Assembly (NCBI RefSeq): GCF_900110575.1
Contig: NZ_FOEF01000004.1
Span: 479,851 to 543,850 of the forward strand
From: Amycolatopsis saalfeldensis
Lineage (GTDB): Bacteria > Actinomycetota > Actinomycetes > Mycobacteriales > Pseudonocardiaceae
Reading direction: 5' to 3'
DNA: 64,000 nucleotides
Under the pieces are notes generated by a model. That model made no database searches. It was given only the letters and a program-made list of their open reading frames with translations, and was not told where the DNA came from. Positions 16,143 through 27,615 of this stretch are shown in pieces (within the stretch, counting starts at the first letter, position 1; the number at the start of each line of letters is the position of its first letter). The position numbers were made by a program, and so were the translations under genes.

Positions 16143-19004
<2,862 letters not shown>

Positions 19005-19114
19005 CGCTGAACCTGTCCTGACGTGCTCGGTGCCGGCTCCCGCCGAGAGCCGCCGCCGAGTACGTTGCAGCTTCGTTTTTCCGGCGGGGATGGCTTCCGC
19101 GGCGGGCCGGCCGA

Positions 19115-19792
19115 TCAGCCCTTGCCGGTGGTGCGGTGCACGACGGGGGAGAGCGGGCCGTAAGCGAGGGCGCGAACCCGGAAATCCGAGCCTTGCTCGC
19201 CGGGCAGCAGGGACAGGGCGCAGGTCGTCGTGTCCGGGTCCGTCACCTCGACGGGGGTGAAGCCGGTCGTGCCGGGCTTGCGGAGTTCCAGCAGGAAACC
19301 GGCTTCGCCGGTGGTGTGGTCGGTCCAGGTGAACACCACACTGCTGTCCTCGCCCGGGGTCGCGCGCAGGTCGGTGGGTGCGTCGGGAGTCAGGACTGGG
19401 GCGGGCGCGCCCGCGGTGGAGGGCTGGCTGGGCGCGGTGCCGCTGCTCGCGGCGGTGGGGCCGACGTTGATTGCCGCTGACACCGGGCCGGAGAACGGCC
19501 GGACGCGGTAGTAGAACGGCGTCTCCGGGATCAGGTCGGGGTGGGTGTAGCTGGTCTGGTCCTGGGGCAGGAACTGCAGTGTGGTCCACGGGCCGTCCGT
19601 GGCGTTGGCGTATTCGAGCAGGTGGCCGGCGACGCCAGTGCCGGCTGCGGGCCAGTGCAGGACGATGTCGGTCGGCGAGGTCAGCGTCGCGGTGAGGGCC
19701 GGGGGCTGGGCGATCGGCGGGGTGGCCATCGGCGCGGGTGACGAGCAGGCGGCGGCGAGCAAGGCTGCCGACGCGACCAAGGCGGTGAGCAC
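19115..19792 (-). CDS. Putative lipoprotein with two fibronectin type III domains
   Basis: The 225-aa product has a signal-like start (LTALVASAALLAAACSSPA) with a possible lipobox cysteine, then two FN3 domains. The first is at ~45-125 (LTATLTSPTDIVLHWPA, YRVRPFSG) and the second at ~145-220 (APTDLRATPGEDSSVVFTWT, FRVRALAYG). FN3 repeats usually mediate extracellular protein or polysaccharide contact; no catalytic domain accompanies them. The start is uncertain. The GTG at 19792 gives a normal lipoprotein signal, but the frame stays open far upstream, through 54-bp repeats and opposite the sigma-factor gene, so a longer N-terminus cannot be excluded. The lipobox is weak (AAAC). Confidence 0.6.
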   Translation of the reverse strand: MLTALVASAALLAAACSSPAPMATPPIAQPPALTATLTSPTDIVLHWPAAGTGVAGHLLEYANATDGPWTTLQFLPQDQTSYTHPDLIPETPFYYRVRPFSGPVSAAINVGPTAASSGTAPSQPSTAGAPAPVLTPDAPTDLRATPGEDSSVVFTWTDHTTGEAGFLLELRKPGTTGFTPVEVTDPDTTTCALSLLPGEQGSDFRVRALAYGPLSPVVHRTTGKG

Positions 19793-19900
19793 GAGCCGCC
19801 TGGTCCGCGCAACCAGGCCGGCTCGTTTGAACGGCGCCGCCGGCAAACCCAAGCAGGGCTTGGGAACCAAGGCGGCCCGCGCGAACAGACTGCCCGGCGG

Positions 19901-20062
19901 GATCGCGATGACCGGCAGTGCTGAGGTGGCTGGTGGGGCTGAGGCGCCCGGTGGGATCGCGATGACCGGCAGTGCTGAGGTGGCTGGCGGGGCTGAGGCG
20001 CCCGGTGGGATCGCGATGACCAGCAACGCTGAGATGGCTGGCGGAACCGAAGCGCCTGGCGG
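19901..20062 (+). repeat. Three tandem 54-bp repeats
   Basis: Units start at 19901, 19955 and 20009, each beginning GATCGCGATGACC. The first two differ at one visible base; the third is diverged. A 54-bp period preserves reading frame on both strands (18-residue units), and a degenerate tail continues to ~20095. They lie between the FN3 gene and the sigma-factor gene. Confidence 0.85.
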
Positions 20063-20188
20063 CACCGAGGCGGCTGGCGGGACCGAGATAGCCGGAGCGA
20101 GGGGCGGGCGGCGGGACTTCTCGGGCACGGCAGGCCTCCGGAACGTGCTGGCGGCGGCGGTGCCGGGCCAGCTTAGGAACCGCGCCCC

Positions 20189-21265
20189 GTGAGCGACAAG
20201 ACACGTTCCGGTGACCGGGAGCACGCCGGTGAACCGTTCGGCGCCGGTATCCGTGTGGAAGGTGCCGGGGATCCGCACCGGCACGGAACAGCGAAAGGGG
20301 GCGGCTCCCGGGTGAACACGGCGGTGGCACTGGGGCGACAGGATTTCGTGGCCGGGGCCGCGACGGTCCACGGCTCGACGGATCGGGGCGTGACGGCTCA
20401 GGGCGCAGCGGTCCGGGGCACTGCGGTCCGAAACGCAGCGGTCCGGAGCGCGGTGGTCCGCGCCCAAGCGGTTCGGGCAGCGATGGTCCGAAGCTCGGCG
20501 ACCCGAAGCTCGGCGACCCGAGGCGCGGAGACTCGAACGGCAGAGACCCGAGGCGCGGAGGCCACAGGCGCGGAGACTCGAACCGCACAGACCCGAACCG
20601 CACAGACCCGAACCGCACAGACCCGAACCGCACAGACCCGAACCGCACAGACCCGAACCGCACAGACCCGGAGTACAGCATCGCCCTCGACCACTCGGGA
20701 TGCCGCCAGGAGGTCGAGGGCGGCGAGCGGGCGGGGCCGGCGCAAGGCGGGTGAGGAGCTGGTCGAGCGGCTCTACACCGAGCACGGGCGGAGCCTGCTG
20801 GCCTACGCGACCCGGCTGACGGGCGATCCCGCGGCCGCCGAGGACGTGGTGCAGGAGACGCTGATCCGGGCGTGGAAGCATGCCGGCGACCTGACCGCGG
20901 ACGGTCGCGGCTCGGTCCGCGGGTGGTTGCTGACGGTGGCGCGGAACCTGGTCACCGACCGGGCGCGAGCACGGGCGTCGCGGCCGCAGGAGGTGACCGA
21001 GCAGCCGGAAGGGCTGGCCACGCCGCCGGTGCAGCGGGACCACGCGCAGCGGGTCGTCGACTCGATGGCGGTGCTCGAGGCGCTCGAAGACCTGACGCCG
21101 GAGCACCGTGATGTGCTGGTGGCGATCTACTATCGCGGGAGGTCGGTCGCCGAGGCGGCCGAAGTGCTGGGGATCGCCGCCGGGACGGTCAAGTCCCGGA
21201 CCTACTACGCGCTGCGGGCGTTGCGCGCGGCGATGGCGAGTGCCGGAACGGAGGCAGCAGGATGA
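20189..21265 (+). CDS. ECF-type sigma factor with long repeat-rich N-terminal extension
   Basis: Residues ~188-358 are a complete ECF sigma factor. Sigma-2 contains RLYTEHGRSLLAYATRLTGD, AAAEDVVQETLIRAWKHA and VRGWLLTVARNLVTDRAR. Sigma-4 contains LEDLTPEHRDVLVAIYYRGR and a helix-turn-helix AEVLGIAAGTVKSRTYYALR. It is preceded by ~187 residues of low complexity, including six exact RTAQT units. The GTG at 20189 is kept because a TAGGAA element 9 bases upstream could drive a leaderless mRNA, but initiation nearer the sigma-2 domain (no good ATG or GTG in frame there) is possible. It ends in an ATGA overlap with the anti-sigma gene, a standard ECF arrangement with autoregulated expression. Confidence 0.8.
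   Translation: MSDKTRSGDREHAGEPFGAGIRVEGAGDPHRHGTAKGGGSRVNTAVALGRQDFVAGAATVHGSTDRGVTAQGAAVRGTAVRNAAVRSAVVRAQAVRAAMVRSSATRSSATRGAETRTAETRGAEATGAETRTAQTRTAQTRTAQTRTAQTRTAQTRTAQTRSTASPSTTRDAARRSRAASGRGRRKAGEELVERLYTEHGRSLLAYATRLTGDPAAAEDVVQETLIRAWKHAGDLTADGRGSVRGWLLTVARNLVTDRARARASRPQEVTEQPEGLATPPVQRDHAQRVVDSMAVLEALEDLTPEHRDVLVAIYYRGRSVAEAAEVLGIAAGTVKSRTYYALRALRAAMASAGTEAAG
20581..20670 (+). repeat. Six perfect tandem 15-bp repeats inside the sigma-factor frame
   Basis: The unit AACCGCACAGACCCG is repeated six times without change and encodes a five-residue RTAQT-type unit. Degenerate related units precede it from ~20400. Such exact short repeats are prone to slippage and length variation between strains. 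Confidence 0.92.
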
Positions 21266-21954
21266 GCGCGGTCGAACAGGAGCACACGCAGCTCGGCGCC
21301 TACGTCCTCGGTGCGCTGGACCCGGCCGACACCGACGAGTTCGAACGGCACCTGGCGACGTGCGAGCAGTGCCGTGGCGAACTGCGCGAGTTCGGCGCGC
21401 TGCGCGAAGCCCTCGACCTGGTGCCACCGGAGGCTTTCCTCGACGGCCCGCCCGATGCCGGCGACCTGCTGCTCCAGCGGACCTTGCGCCAGATCCGCGT
21501 CGAGGCTGGACCGGCCGTACGGCGGAACGGGCCGCACCGGGGGCTCACCCTCGCGGCGGCCGCGGTGATCGCGGTGGTCGTCCTCGGCGGCGGGGTGGTG
21601 ATCGGCAGGCAGACCGCGCCGGCGTCGTCGCCCGTGGCGCAGGCCCCGGTGCCCGGCACCCGCGAGGTGGCCGCGACGAACGCCGCCACGGGCGCGAGCC
21701 TGACGGCGTCGGTGATCCCGGCGGCGGGCTGGGTGAAGGTGCACGCGGCGTTCAAGGGCATTCCCGCGGGCGAGAAGTGCCAGCTCGTGATCACGTCGAA
21801 GACGGGCCAGCAGTGGGTGGCCGGCAGCTGGCAGGTGTCCGGGAAGGCGGCTTCGCCGGGCTTCGACGGCTCGGCGGTCGTGGCGCCCGAGGACGTCGCC
21901 TCGGTCGGCATCGTCACGCTCGACGGCCGCGACCTGGTCTCGGCCCGGGTCTGA
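21262..21954 (+). CDS. Anti-sigma factor with zinc-binding ZAS domain
   Basis: The 230-aa membrane protein has an N-terminal zinc anti-sigma domain (AYVLGALDPADTDEFERHLATCEQCRGEL read in pieces; the key H-x3-C-x2-C is HLATCEQC). It has one membrane helix near residues 95-115 (AAAAVIAVVVLGGGVVIG) and an extracytoplasmic beta-rich domain (VKVHAAFKGIPAGEKCQLVI, SVGIVTLDGRDLVSARV) typical of RskA-like sensors. It should bind and silence the sigma factor encoded just upstream, releasing it after proteolysis or redox change. The start overlaps the sigma stop as ATGA, ensuring coupled production. The signal sensed is unknown. Confidence 0.88.
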   Translation: MSAVEQEHTQLGAYVLGALDPADTDEFERHLATCEQCRGELREFGALREALDLVPPEAFLDGPPDAGDLLLQRTLRQIRVEAGPAVRRNGPHRGLTLAAAAVIAVVVLGGGVVIGRQTAPASSPVAQAPVPGTREVAATNAATGASLTASVIPAAGWVKVHAAFKGIPAGEKCQLVITSKTGQQWVAGSWQVSGKAASPGFDGSAVVAPEDVASVGIVTLDGRDLVSARV

Positions 21955-21966
21955 GCAGGAGCGGGC

Positions 21967-22407
21967 GTGGGCGCGGAGTACCGGTTCCGGAGCACCTGGT
22001 GGCTCCCGGCCGTGCCCGCGTCCCGCGTCTTCGACGCCGTGGTCGACCTGGAGTCCTACCCGCGCTGGTGGGCCGACGTCCGGTCGGTGCGGCAGGTCGA
22101 CGGCGACACCGCGGAGCTGGTCTGCCGCTCACGGCTGCCGTACCGGCTCGTCATCGCCATGCACCGGGAGCAGCAGGATCCGCGCGCGGGCCACGTCCGC
22201 GTGCGGCTGACCGGCGACCTCGAGGGCTTCCTCTCCGGTGACCTGCAGCCGGTCGGCGAGGGCACCCGGCTGGTGATCACGCAGCAGGTGCGGGCCCGGA
22301 AACCGTTGCTGCGCAAGCTGGACGTGGTGGCCCGGCCGTTCTTCCGCGCGAACCACGCGTGGATGATGCGCCGGGGCCACCGCGGCCTGGCCGCCTACCT
22401 CGCCTGA
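21967..22407 (+). CDS. SRPBCC (START/Bet v1-like) family protein
   Basis: The 146-aa single-domain protein has the SRPBCC plan. An N-terminal strand and helix (FRSTWWLPAVPASRVFDAVV, LESYPRWWADV) lead into a sheet (VRLTGDLEGFLSGDLQPVG, TRLVITQQVRA) and a long C-terminal helix (WMMRRGHRGLAAYL). Such folds bind hydrophobic ligands or act as polyketide cyclases; no catalytic assignment is possible. It starts with GTG 12 bases after the anti-sigma stop with AGGAG upstream, so it is probably part of the sigma operon and may be a target of it. Its 3' end overlaps the convergent MFS gene by 13 bases. Confidence 0.8.
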   Translation: MGAEYRFRSTWWLPAVPASRVFDAVVDLESYPRWWADVRSVRQVDGDTAELVCRSRLPYRLVIAMHREQQDPRAGHVRVRLTGDLEGFLSGDLQPVGEGTRLVITQQVRARKPLLRKLDVVARPFFRANHAWMMRRGHRGLAAYLA

Positions 22408-23834
22408 CCCGCCACGCACAGCTCAGGCGTCTCCTCGGCCGCGCGGGGACGGCGGGCCAGCACGACCGCGGCCACCACGGCGGCGAGCACCACGAACCCG
22501 GCGCTGAACCCGTACGCGAGCCGATACCCCGACGCCAAAGCCTCTCGCGCCCCGACGTCCGCCAGCCCGGCGGTGCGCGAAGCCGCGACGGTGGCCAGCA
22601 CCGCGGTGCCGACGGCCCCGCCGACCTGCTGGGTGGTGTTGATCAGACCCGACGTGACGCCCGAGTCGGCCGGGGAGGCGGCCGACATCGCGAGTCCCAT
22701 CAGCGCCGGGATCGCCGTGCCCGCGCCGGCGCCCATCAGCACCAGCGACGGGAGCACGTGGACGAAGTAGCTGCCCGAAGCCGGCGCCTGGGTCAGCAGT
22801 CCGAACGCGACGATCACCACCACCAGCCCGGCCACCAGCACTGCCCGCGGGGAAAACCGCGCGCTGAGCCGGTCGGACAGCCAGAGCGAGCACAGCGCGA
22901 TCACCACCGGTGTCGGCAGGAACGCGACACCGGTGCTCAGCGCGTCCAGGCCCAGCACCTTCTGCAGGTACAACGCGGTGACGAACTGGAAGCCGAGGAA
23001 CCCGGCCACCATCAGCACCATGGTCAGGTTCGCGCCCGCCACCGCGCGGACCCGCAGCAGCCGCAACGGCAGCAGGGGCGTGCGCGCGCGGGCTTGGCGC
23101 AGCACGAACCCGGCCAGCAGCACCGCGGCTGTGGCGAGCGGCAGCACCGTCCCGGCCGTCCAGCCGTGGTCGCCGGCTCCGGCGATGCCGTACACCAGCA
23201 GCATCACGCCGCCCGTGACGAGCACCGCGCCGAGCGCGTCGATGCCCGAGCGCAGCCCCGTGCCGCGGTCCGCCTCGACCACGAGCAGCGTGAGCACCAG
23301 CGCCGCGACGCCGATGGGCAGGTTGACGTAGAAGGTCCAGTGCCAGTTCAGCGACTGGGTGAGCGCGCCGCCGGCGACGAGGCCGATCGACGCGCCCGCC
23401 GCCTGCGTGAAGCTGTACACCCCGATCGCGCGGGCCCGGGCCGGGCCCGGCGGGTACATCGTCACGATCATGCCCAGCACCACCGCCGACGCGAGCGCGC
23501 CGCCGACCCCTTGCGCGAACCGCGCCGCGACGAGCACCCCGGCGTCGGTGGCGAGTCCGGCGGCCAGCGAGGACGCGGTGAACAGGACCAGCCCGGCGAG
23601 GAACACGCGGCGCCGGCCCACCAGGTCGCCCAGCCGCCCGGACAGCAGGAGCAGCCCGCCGAACGCGACGAGGTACGCGTTCACCACCCAGGCCAGCCCC
23701 GCGGCGGAGAAGTCCAGCTCGGCCTGGATAGACGGCAGGGCCACCGCGACGATGCTGCTGTCGAGCACCACCATCATCGAGGCGGCGCACAGCACTCCCA
23801 GCGCCACGGCCCGGGAACGGGCGGATTCCGGCAT
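22395..23834 (-). CDS. MFS transporter, DHA2 (EmrB/QacA) drug-exporter type
   Basis: The 479-aa protein has about 14 membrane helices. The family motifs are VLDSSIVAVALPSIQAELDF in helix 1, the loop motif GRLGDLVGRRRVFLAGLVLF, and motif-C-like AAGASIGLVAGGALTQSLNW followed by HWTFYVNLPIG, all marks of the 14-helix DHA2 drug:proton antiporters. The ATG at 23834 is chosen because GGGAGGA lies 6-8 bases before it. An upstream ATG (23858) has no ribosome site. It is divergent from an HxlR-type regulator, which probably controls it; export of a toxic or redox-active compound is expected, but the substrate is unknown. Confidence 0.92.
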   Translation of the reverse strand: MPESARSRAVALGVLCAASMMVVLDSSIVAVALPSIQAELDFSAAGLAWVVNAYLVAFGGLLLLSGRLGDLVGRRRVFLAGLVLFTASSLAAGLATDAGVLVAARFAQGVGGALASAVVLGMIVTMYPPGPARARAIGVYSFTQAAGASIGLVAGGALTQSLNWHWTFYVNLPIGVAALVLTLLVVEADRGTGLRSGIDALGAVLVTGGVMLLVYGIAGAGDHGWTAGTVLPLATAAVLLAGFVLRQARARTPLLPLRLLRVRAVAGANLTMVLMVAGFLGFQFVTALYLQKVLGLDALSTGVAFLPTPVVIALCSLWLSDRLSARFSPRAVLVAGLVVVIVAFGLLTQAPASGSYFVHVLPSLVLMGAGAGTAIPALMGLAMSAASPADSGVTSGLINTTQQVGGAVGTAVLATVAASRTAGLADVGAREALASGYRLAYGFSAGFVVLAAVVAAVVLARRPRAAEETPELCVAGQAR

Positions 23835-23895
23835 TTTGCGTCCTCCCAGAACGGTCATCGAAGAGTTTCCCCAGGTCGTGCTCAGGGCATCTCTT

Positions 23896-23919
23896 GTTAC
23901 AGCGACCATCATGTGTGAC
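23896..23919. promoter_or_regulatory. Candidate HxlR operator between MFS and regulator genes
   Basis: GTTACA (23896-23901) and TGTGAC (23914-23919) form an imperfect inverted repeat around 12 bases in the middle of the 114-base divergent spacer, a sensible position for control of both genes. Confidence 0.3.
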
Positions 23920-23948
23920 CATCGGGGAGCGCGTAAGGAGGCACTTTC

Positions 23949-24365
23949 ATGTCCCAGAGGAACAGCGCTGTGACCGACCAGGCCGGTGCCACGGACCCGG
24001 AGAAACTCGCGGTCTGCACGGTGCTCGAGGCGATCAACCGGATCAGCGGCAAGTGGGCGATCAGCATCCTGCTGGAGGCGAGCCGCGGCCCGGCCCGGTT
24101 CACCGAACTGGAGCGCGCGATGCCCAGCATCAGCCGGCGCATGCTCACGCTGACGCTGCGGAACCTGGAGCGCGACGGGCTGCTGGTGCGCACCGTGTAC
24201 CCGACCGTGCCGCCACGCGTGGAGTACGAGGCGACGCCGATGGCGCGCGAGCTCTACGACAGCCTGTCGGGCGTGGTCGACTGGGCCGAGCGGCACCACG
24301 AGGCGATCGCCCTCGCGCGTGAGGCCTACGACGGGCACGCCGGCTGCGCACCGGCCCGGAAATGA
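23949..24365 (+). CDS. HxlR-family winged-helix transcriptional regulator
   Basis: The 138-aa protein has the HxlR domain: a conserved cysteine (LAVCTVLEAINRISGKWAIS), then ILLEASRGPARFTELERAM, the recognition helix ISRRMLTLTLRNLERDGLLV, and the wing RTVYPTVPPRVEYEATPMAREL. HxlR/HypR/QorR-type proteins respond to electrophiles or oxidants, often through that cysteine (Cys23). AAGGAG lies 9 bases before the ATG at 23949. It diverges from the DHA2 exporter gene, the common layout for a local repressor or activator of an efflux pump. Confidence 0.9.
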   Translation: MSQRNSAVTDQAGATDPEKLAVCTVLEAINRISGKWAISILLEASRGPARFTELERAMPSISRRMLTLTLRNLERDGLLVRTVYPTVPPRVEYEATPMARELYDSLSGVVDWAERHHEAIALAREAYDGHAGCAPARK

Positions 24366-24366
24366 A

Positions 24367-24417
24367 GGTGTGCCGTGTTCCGTGAGCACGGGGGACGCTC
24401 ACGGAACACGGCACACC
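24367..24417. terminator. Perfect 21-bp stem between convergent genes
   Basis: Bases 24367-24387 are exactly complementary to 24397-24417, with a 9-base loop. It begins right after the HxlR stop and precedes the dctA-type stop, so it can terminate both convergent transcripts. Confidence 0.8.
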
Positions 24418-24463
24418 GGCGTCTCGCGCCCGCCGAAGCCAGGTCAGGCGGGCGCGGAACGGG

Positions 24464-25825
24464 TCAGCTGCCCGCGGCCACCGGCTCGGGCTTCGCCTCG
24501 GCGGCGGGCGGCGGCTTCTCGTCGAGCAGGGTCGCTTCGTCGAACGGGGCGTTGCCCGCGAACACCTGCTGCGACTTGCCGCGGTCGAACTCCTTCATCC
24601 ACGATCCGATGAGGACGGTCGCGACGGCGTTGCCGGCGAAGTTCGTCAGCGCGCGGGCCTCGGACATGAACCGGTCGATGCCGAGGATGAACCCGACGCC
24701 GTCGACCAGTTCCGGCCGGTGCGACTGCAGGCCGCTGGCGAGGGTGGCGATGCCGGCGCCGCTGACGCCCGCCGCGCCCTTCGACGCGAGGATCATGAAC
24801 AGCAGCAAGGTGATCTGCTCGCCCAGCGCCAGCGGTTCGTCCTGCGCCGTGGCGATGAACAGCGTCGCCATGGTCAGGTAGATCGCGGTGCCGTCGAGGT
24901 TGAACGAGTAGCCGGTGGGCACCGTGATGCCGACGACCGGCTTGCTGACGCCGAGGTGCTCCATCTTCGCGATGAGCCGCGGCAGCGCGGACTCCGAAGA
25001 GGACGTCGACAGGATCAGCAGGAACTCGCGGCCCAGGTACTTGAGCAGCCGGAAGATGTTCACCCGCGCGCCGAGCCACAGCACCGCGCCGAGCACGCCG
25101 AACACGAACACCAGGCAGGTCAGGTAGAAGCCGAGCATGATCACCAGCAGGCTGCGCAGCGCGCCCCAGCCGGTGGCGCCGACCACCGCGGCGATCGCGC
25201 CGAACGCGCCGACCGGTGCCGCCCACATGATCATCGACAGGATGCGGAACACCAGCCGCTGGATGTGCTCGATCCCGCGCAGGATCGGCTCGCCGCGGGG
25301 GCCGAGCTTCTGCAGCGCGAACCCGGCCAGCAGCGCGATCAGCAGCGTCTGCAGGACCTGGCCCTCGGTGAACGCCGAGACGAAGCTCGTCGGGATGATG
25401 CCGAGCACGAAGTCGACGCCGCTCTCGGCGCCCTTGGCCTGGTCGTGCACCTTGGACACGTCGGCGGGGTTGAGGTGCAGCCCGGCGCCCGGGTGCAGCA
25501 GGTTGCCCACGACCAGGCCGATGGCGAGCGCGAACGTCGACATCACGATGAAGTAGACCAGCGCGGTGATGCCGACCTTGCCGACCTTCGCCGCCTTCGC
25601 GACCGAGCCGATGCCGAGCACGATGGTGCAGAAGATGATCGGCGAGATCATCATCTTGATCAGGTTGACGAAGCCGGTGCCCAGCGGGGCCAGCTGCTTG
25701 CCGACGCCCGGCGCCAGCAGCCCGACGGCGACGCCGAGGACCACGGCGACGATCACGGCCAGGTAAAGGTAACGCGTCTTGTCGCGCTTCGGCGCGGACG
25801 CGTCGGGGGTCGGTGGTGTAGGCAC
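24464..25825 (-). CDS. dctA: Dicarboxylate/cation symporter, DctA type (DAACS family)
   Basis: The 453-aa membrane protein has the DAACS motifs. An N-terminal helix (YLYLAVIVAVVLGVAVGLLA) leads into FVNLIKMMISPIIFCTIVLG, then a serine-rich hairpin region ILSTSSSESALPRL, followed by VPTGYSFNLDGTAIYLTMAT and LLFMILASKGAAGVSGAGIA. These build the two re-entrant loops and the substrate/Na+ (or H+) sites of glutamate and C4-dicarboxylate carriers. The GTG at 25825 is preferred because GGAGG precedes it by 5 bases. A DcuS/DcuR-like two-component pair is encoded divergently, so this is most likely an inducible succinate/fumarate/malate importer controlled by it. Confidence 0.9.
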   Translation of the reverse strand: MPTPPTPDASAPKRDKTRYLYLAVIVAVVLGVAVGLLAPGVGKQLAPLGTGFVNLIKMMISPIIFCTIVLGIGSVAKAAKVGKVGITALVYFIVMSTFALAIGLVVGNLLHPGAGLHLNPADVSKVHDQAKGAESGVDFVLGIIPTSFVSAFTEGQVLQTLLIALLAGFALQKLGPRGEPILRGIEHIQRLVFRILSMIMWAAPVGAFGAIAAVVGATGWGALRSLLVIMLGFYLTCLVFVFGVLGAVLWLGARVNIFRLLKYLGREFLLILSTSSSESALPRLIAKMEHLGVSKPVVGITVPTGYSFNLDGTAIYLTMATLFIATAQDEPLALGEQITLLLFMILASKGAAGVSGAGIATLASGLQSHRPELVDGVGFILGIDRFMSEARALTNFAGNAVATVLIGSWMKEFDRGKSQQVFAGNAPFDEATLLDEKPPPAAEAKPEPVAAGS

Positions 25826-25980
25826 CGTTGCCTCCAGCTCGAGGGGGGTGGAACGCCGGTCACTATGCGGGCTGCCTATGACCAGCGTCACCCTTCTGTT
25901 CATTGAGTTCGCGTGATCGCTTCGGTCCGGTTCGGACACCGGGTACCGCCGGGGGAGGCCGGGTGTGCTGGTATGGGCTC

Positions 25981-27615
25981 GTGCCCACGACGTCACGGAC
26001 CCGGTCGAGCCGGTGGAGCCTCGCCCGTCAGCTGCTGGTCCTGCAGCTGGCCGTGATCCTCGTGCTCGTCGCCGGCGGGATCACGATCGCCTACTTCGAC
26101 TCGCGCCGCACGACGAACGACCGCGCGAGCCAGCAGTCGCTTTCGGTGGCGCGCGCGATCGCCGACGCCCCCGACGTCGCCCGCGCGGTGTCCACACCGG
26201 ACCCGAGCGCGACGCTCCAGCCGTTCGCGGCGCGCGTGCTGGCCGATACCGCCGTGGACTTCGTGACGATCATGTCCCCGGCGGGCATCCGTTACACCCA
26301 CCCGAATCCGGCGTTGATCGGGCAGCCGTTCCTGGGCCACATCGAGGCGGCGCAGCAGGGCGGCGTGGTCACCGAGACCTACACCGGCTCGCTCGGCCCG
26401 TCGGTCCGCGCGGTGGTGCCGGTGTTCGACGCCCGGCACCGGGTGGTCGCGCTGGTGGCCGTGGGCATCACGATCGCGGCGATCTCCGCGGAGCTGCGGG
26501 ATCGCTTGTGGCCGCTGGTCGGGGTCGCGGCCGCGGTGCTGCTGGTCGGCGCGTGCGGCGGCTGGCTGGTGAGCGCGCGGCTGCGGCGCCAGACCCGCGG
26601 CATCGCGCCCGGCGAGCTGAGCAACCTGTTCGAATACCACGAAGCCGTGCTGCACTCGGTCCGCGAGGGCGTGCTGCTCGTGGACCACGAAGGGCGCGTC
26701 GGGCTCTGCAACGACGGCGCCCGCACGCTGCTCGGCTTCCACGCCGACCCGGTCGGCCTCCCGCTGGACGAGCTGGGCCTGCCGCCGGAACTGGCGGCCG
26801 CGTTCACCGCCACCGAAACCGGGCCGTCCGAGCCGGCCCGGACCGAGCCGACGCAGGCCGAACAGCTGCACGTCACCGACTCCCGGGTGCTCGTGGTCAG
26901 CACGACGACGGTGCGCTCGGGCGGGCGCGCGCAGGGCACCGTGGTGCTGCTGCGCGACCACACCGAGCTGCAGACCCTGACCGGCGAGTTGACCACCGCG
27001 CGCAGCCTCGCGGAGGCGCTGCGGTCGCAGGCGCACGAGGCGGCGAACCGGCTGCACACCGTCGTCTCGCTGGTGGAGATCGGGCGGCCGGAGGACGCGG
27101 TCGAGTTCGCGACGGCGGAGCTGGCGCTGGCCCAGGAGCTGACCGACCGGGTGATGGGCTCGATCGCCGAGCCCGTGCTTGCCGCGCTGCTGCTGGGAAA
27201 GGCGGCCGAGGCGAGCGAACGCGGGGTCGAGTTCACCATCACGCCGGACACGGTGATCGAGGAGGACCTCGCGATCACCGGCCGGGACCTGGTGACCATC
27301 CTGGGAAACCTGGTCGACAACGGCATCGACGCGGCCGTGCGGGGCGCGGGCGGGCGGCCCGCCGTGGTCGTCACCGCGCGCTCCGAAGACGGCGGGTTGT
27401 TCCTGCGTGTCGCCGACAACGGCCCGGGGGTGCCGGAGGAGGCTGTGGGGGACATGTTCCGCCGGGGCTGGTCCACCAAGGCGGCCGAGGGCCACGGGCT
27501 CGGGCTGGCGCTGGTCGGCCAGGCCGTGCGGCGGTACGGCGGCAGTGTCGACGTCGGCCGGGACGGCGGCGCGGTGTTCACCGTCCGGCTGCCGAAACAG
27601 GAGGCGCCACGGTGA
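25981..27615 (+). CDS. CitA/DcuS-type sensor histidine kinase
   Basis: The 544-aa protein has a membrane helix at ~19-41 (LLVLQLAVILVLVAGGITIA), an extracytoplasmic PAS/Cache sensor (FVTIMSPAGIRYTHPNPALI, TYTGSLGPSVRAVVPVFD) and a second helix at ~170-190. A cytoplasmic PAS domain (HSVREGVLLVDHEGRVGLCN) follows. The DcuS-type kinase core has His352 in QAHEAANRLHTVVSLVEIG, the N box NLVDNGIDAA, G1 DNGPGVPEE and G2 GHGLGLALVGQAV. The family senses C4-dicarboxylates or citrate outside the cell. The GTG at 25981 starts just before the first helix. The stop overlaps the regulator start (GTGA), giving a two-component operon divergent from dctA. Confidence 0.93.
   Translation: MPTTSRTRSSRWSLARQLLVLQLAVILVLVAGGITIAYFDSRRTTNDRASQQSLSVARAIADAPDVARAVSTPDPSATLQPFAARVLADTAVDFVTIMSPAGIRYTHPNPALIGQPFLGHIEAAQQGGVVTETYTGSLGPSVRAVVPVFDARHRVVALVAVGITIAAISAELRDRLWPLVGVAAAVLLVGACGGWLVSARLRRQTRGIAPGELSNLFEYHEAVLHSVREGVLLVDHEGRVGLCNDGARTLLGFHADPVGLPLDELGLPPELAAAFTATETGPSEPARTEPTQAEQLHVTDSRVLVVSTTTVRSGGRAQGTVVLLRDHTELQTLTGELTTARSLAEALRSQAHEAANRLHTVVSLVEIGRPEDAVEFATAELALAQELTDRVMGSIAEPVLAALLLGKAAEASERGVEFTITPDTVIEEDLAITGRDLVTILGNLVDNGIDAAVRGAGGRPAVVVTARSEDGGLFLRVADNGPGVPEEAVGDMFRRGWSTKAAEGHGLGLALVGQAVRRYGGSVDVGRDGGAVFTVRLPKQEAPR

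Noticed and set aside
20400..20680. Short direct repeats considered as a CRISPR array
   Set aside because: Units are 15 bp and directly adjacent with no spacers, in frame with the sigma-factor gene.
22359..23918. 519-codon plus-strand frame opposite the MFS exporter
   Set aside because: His/Gln/Arg/Pro-rich shadow of a membrane protein gene with no recognisable domain.
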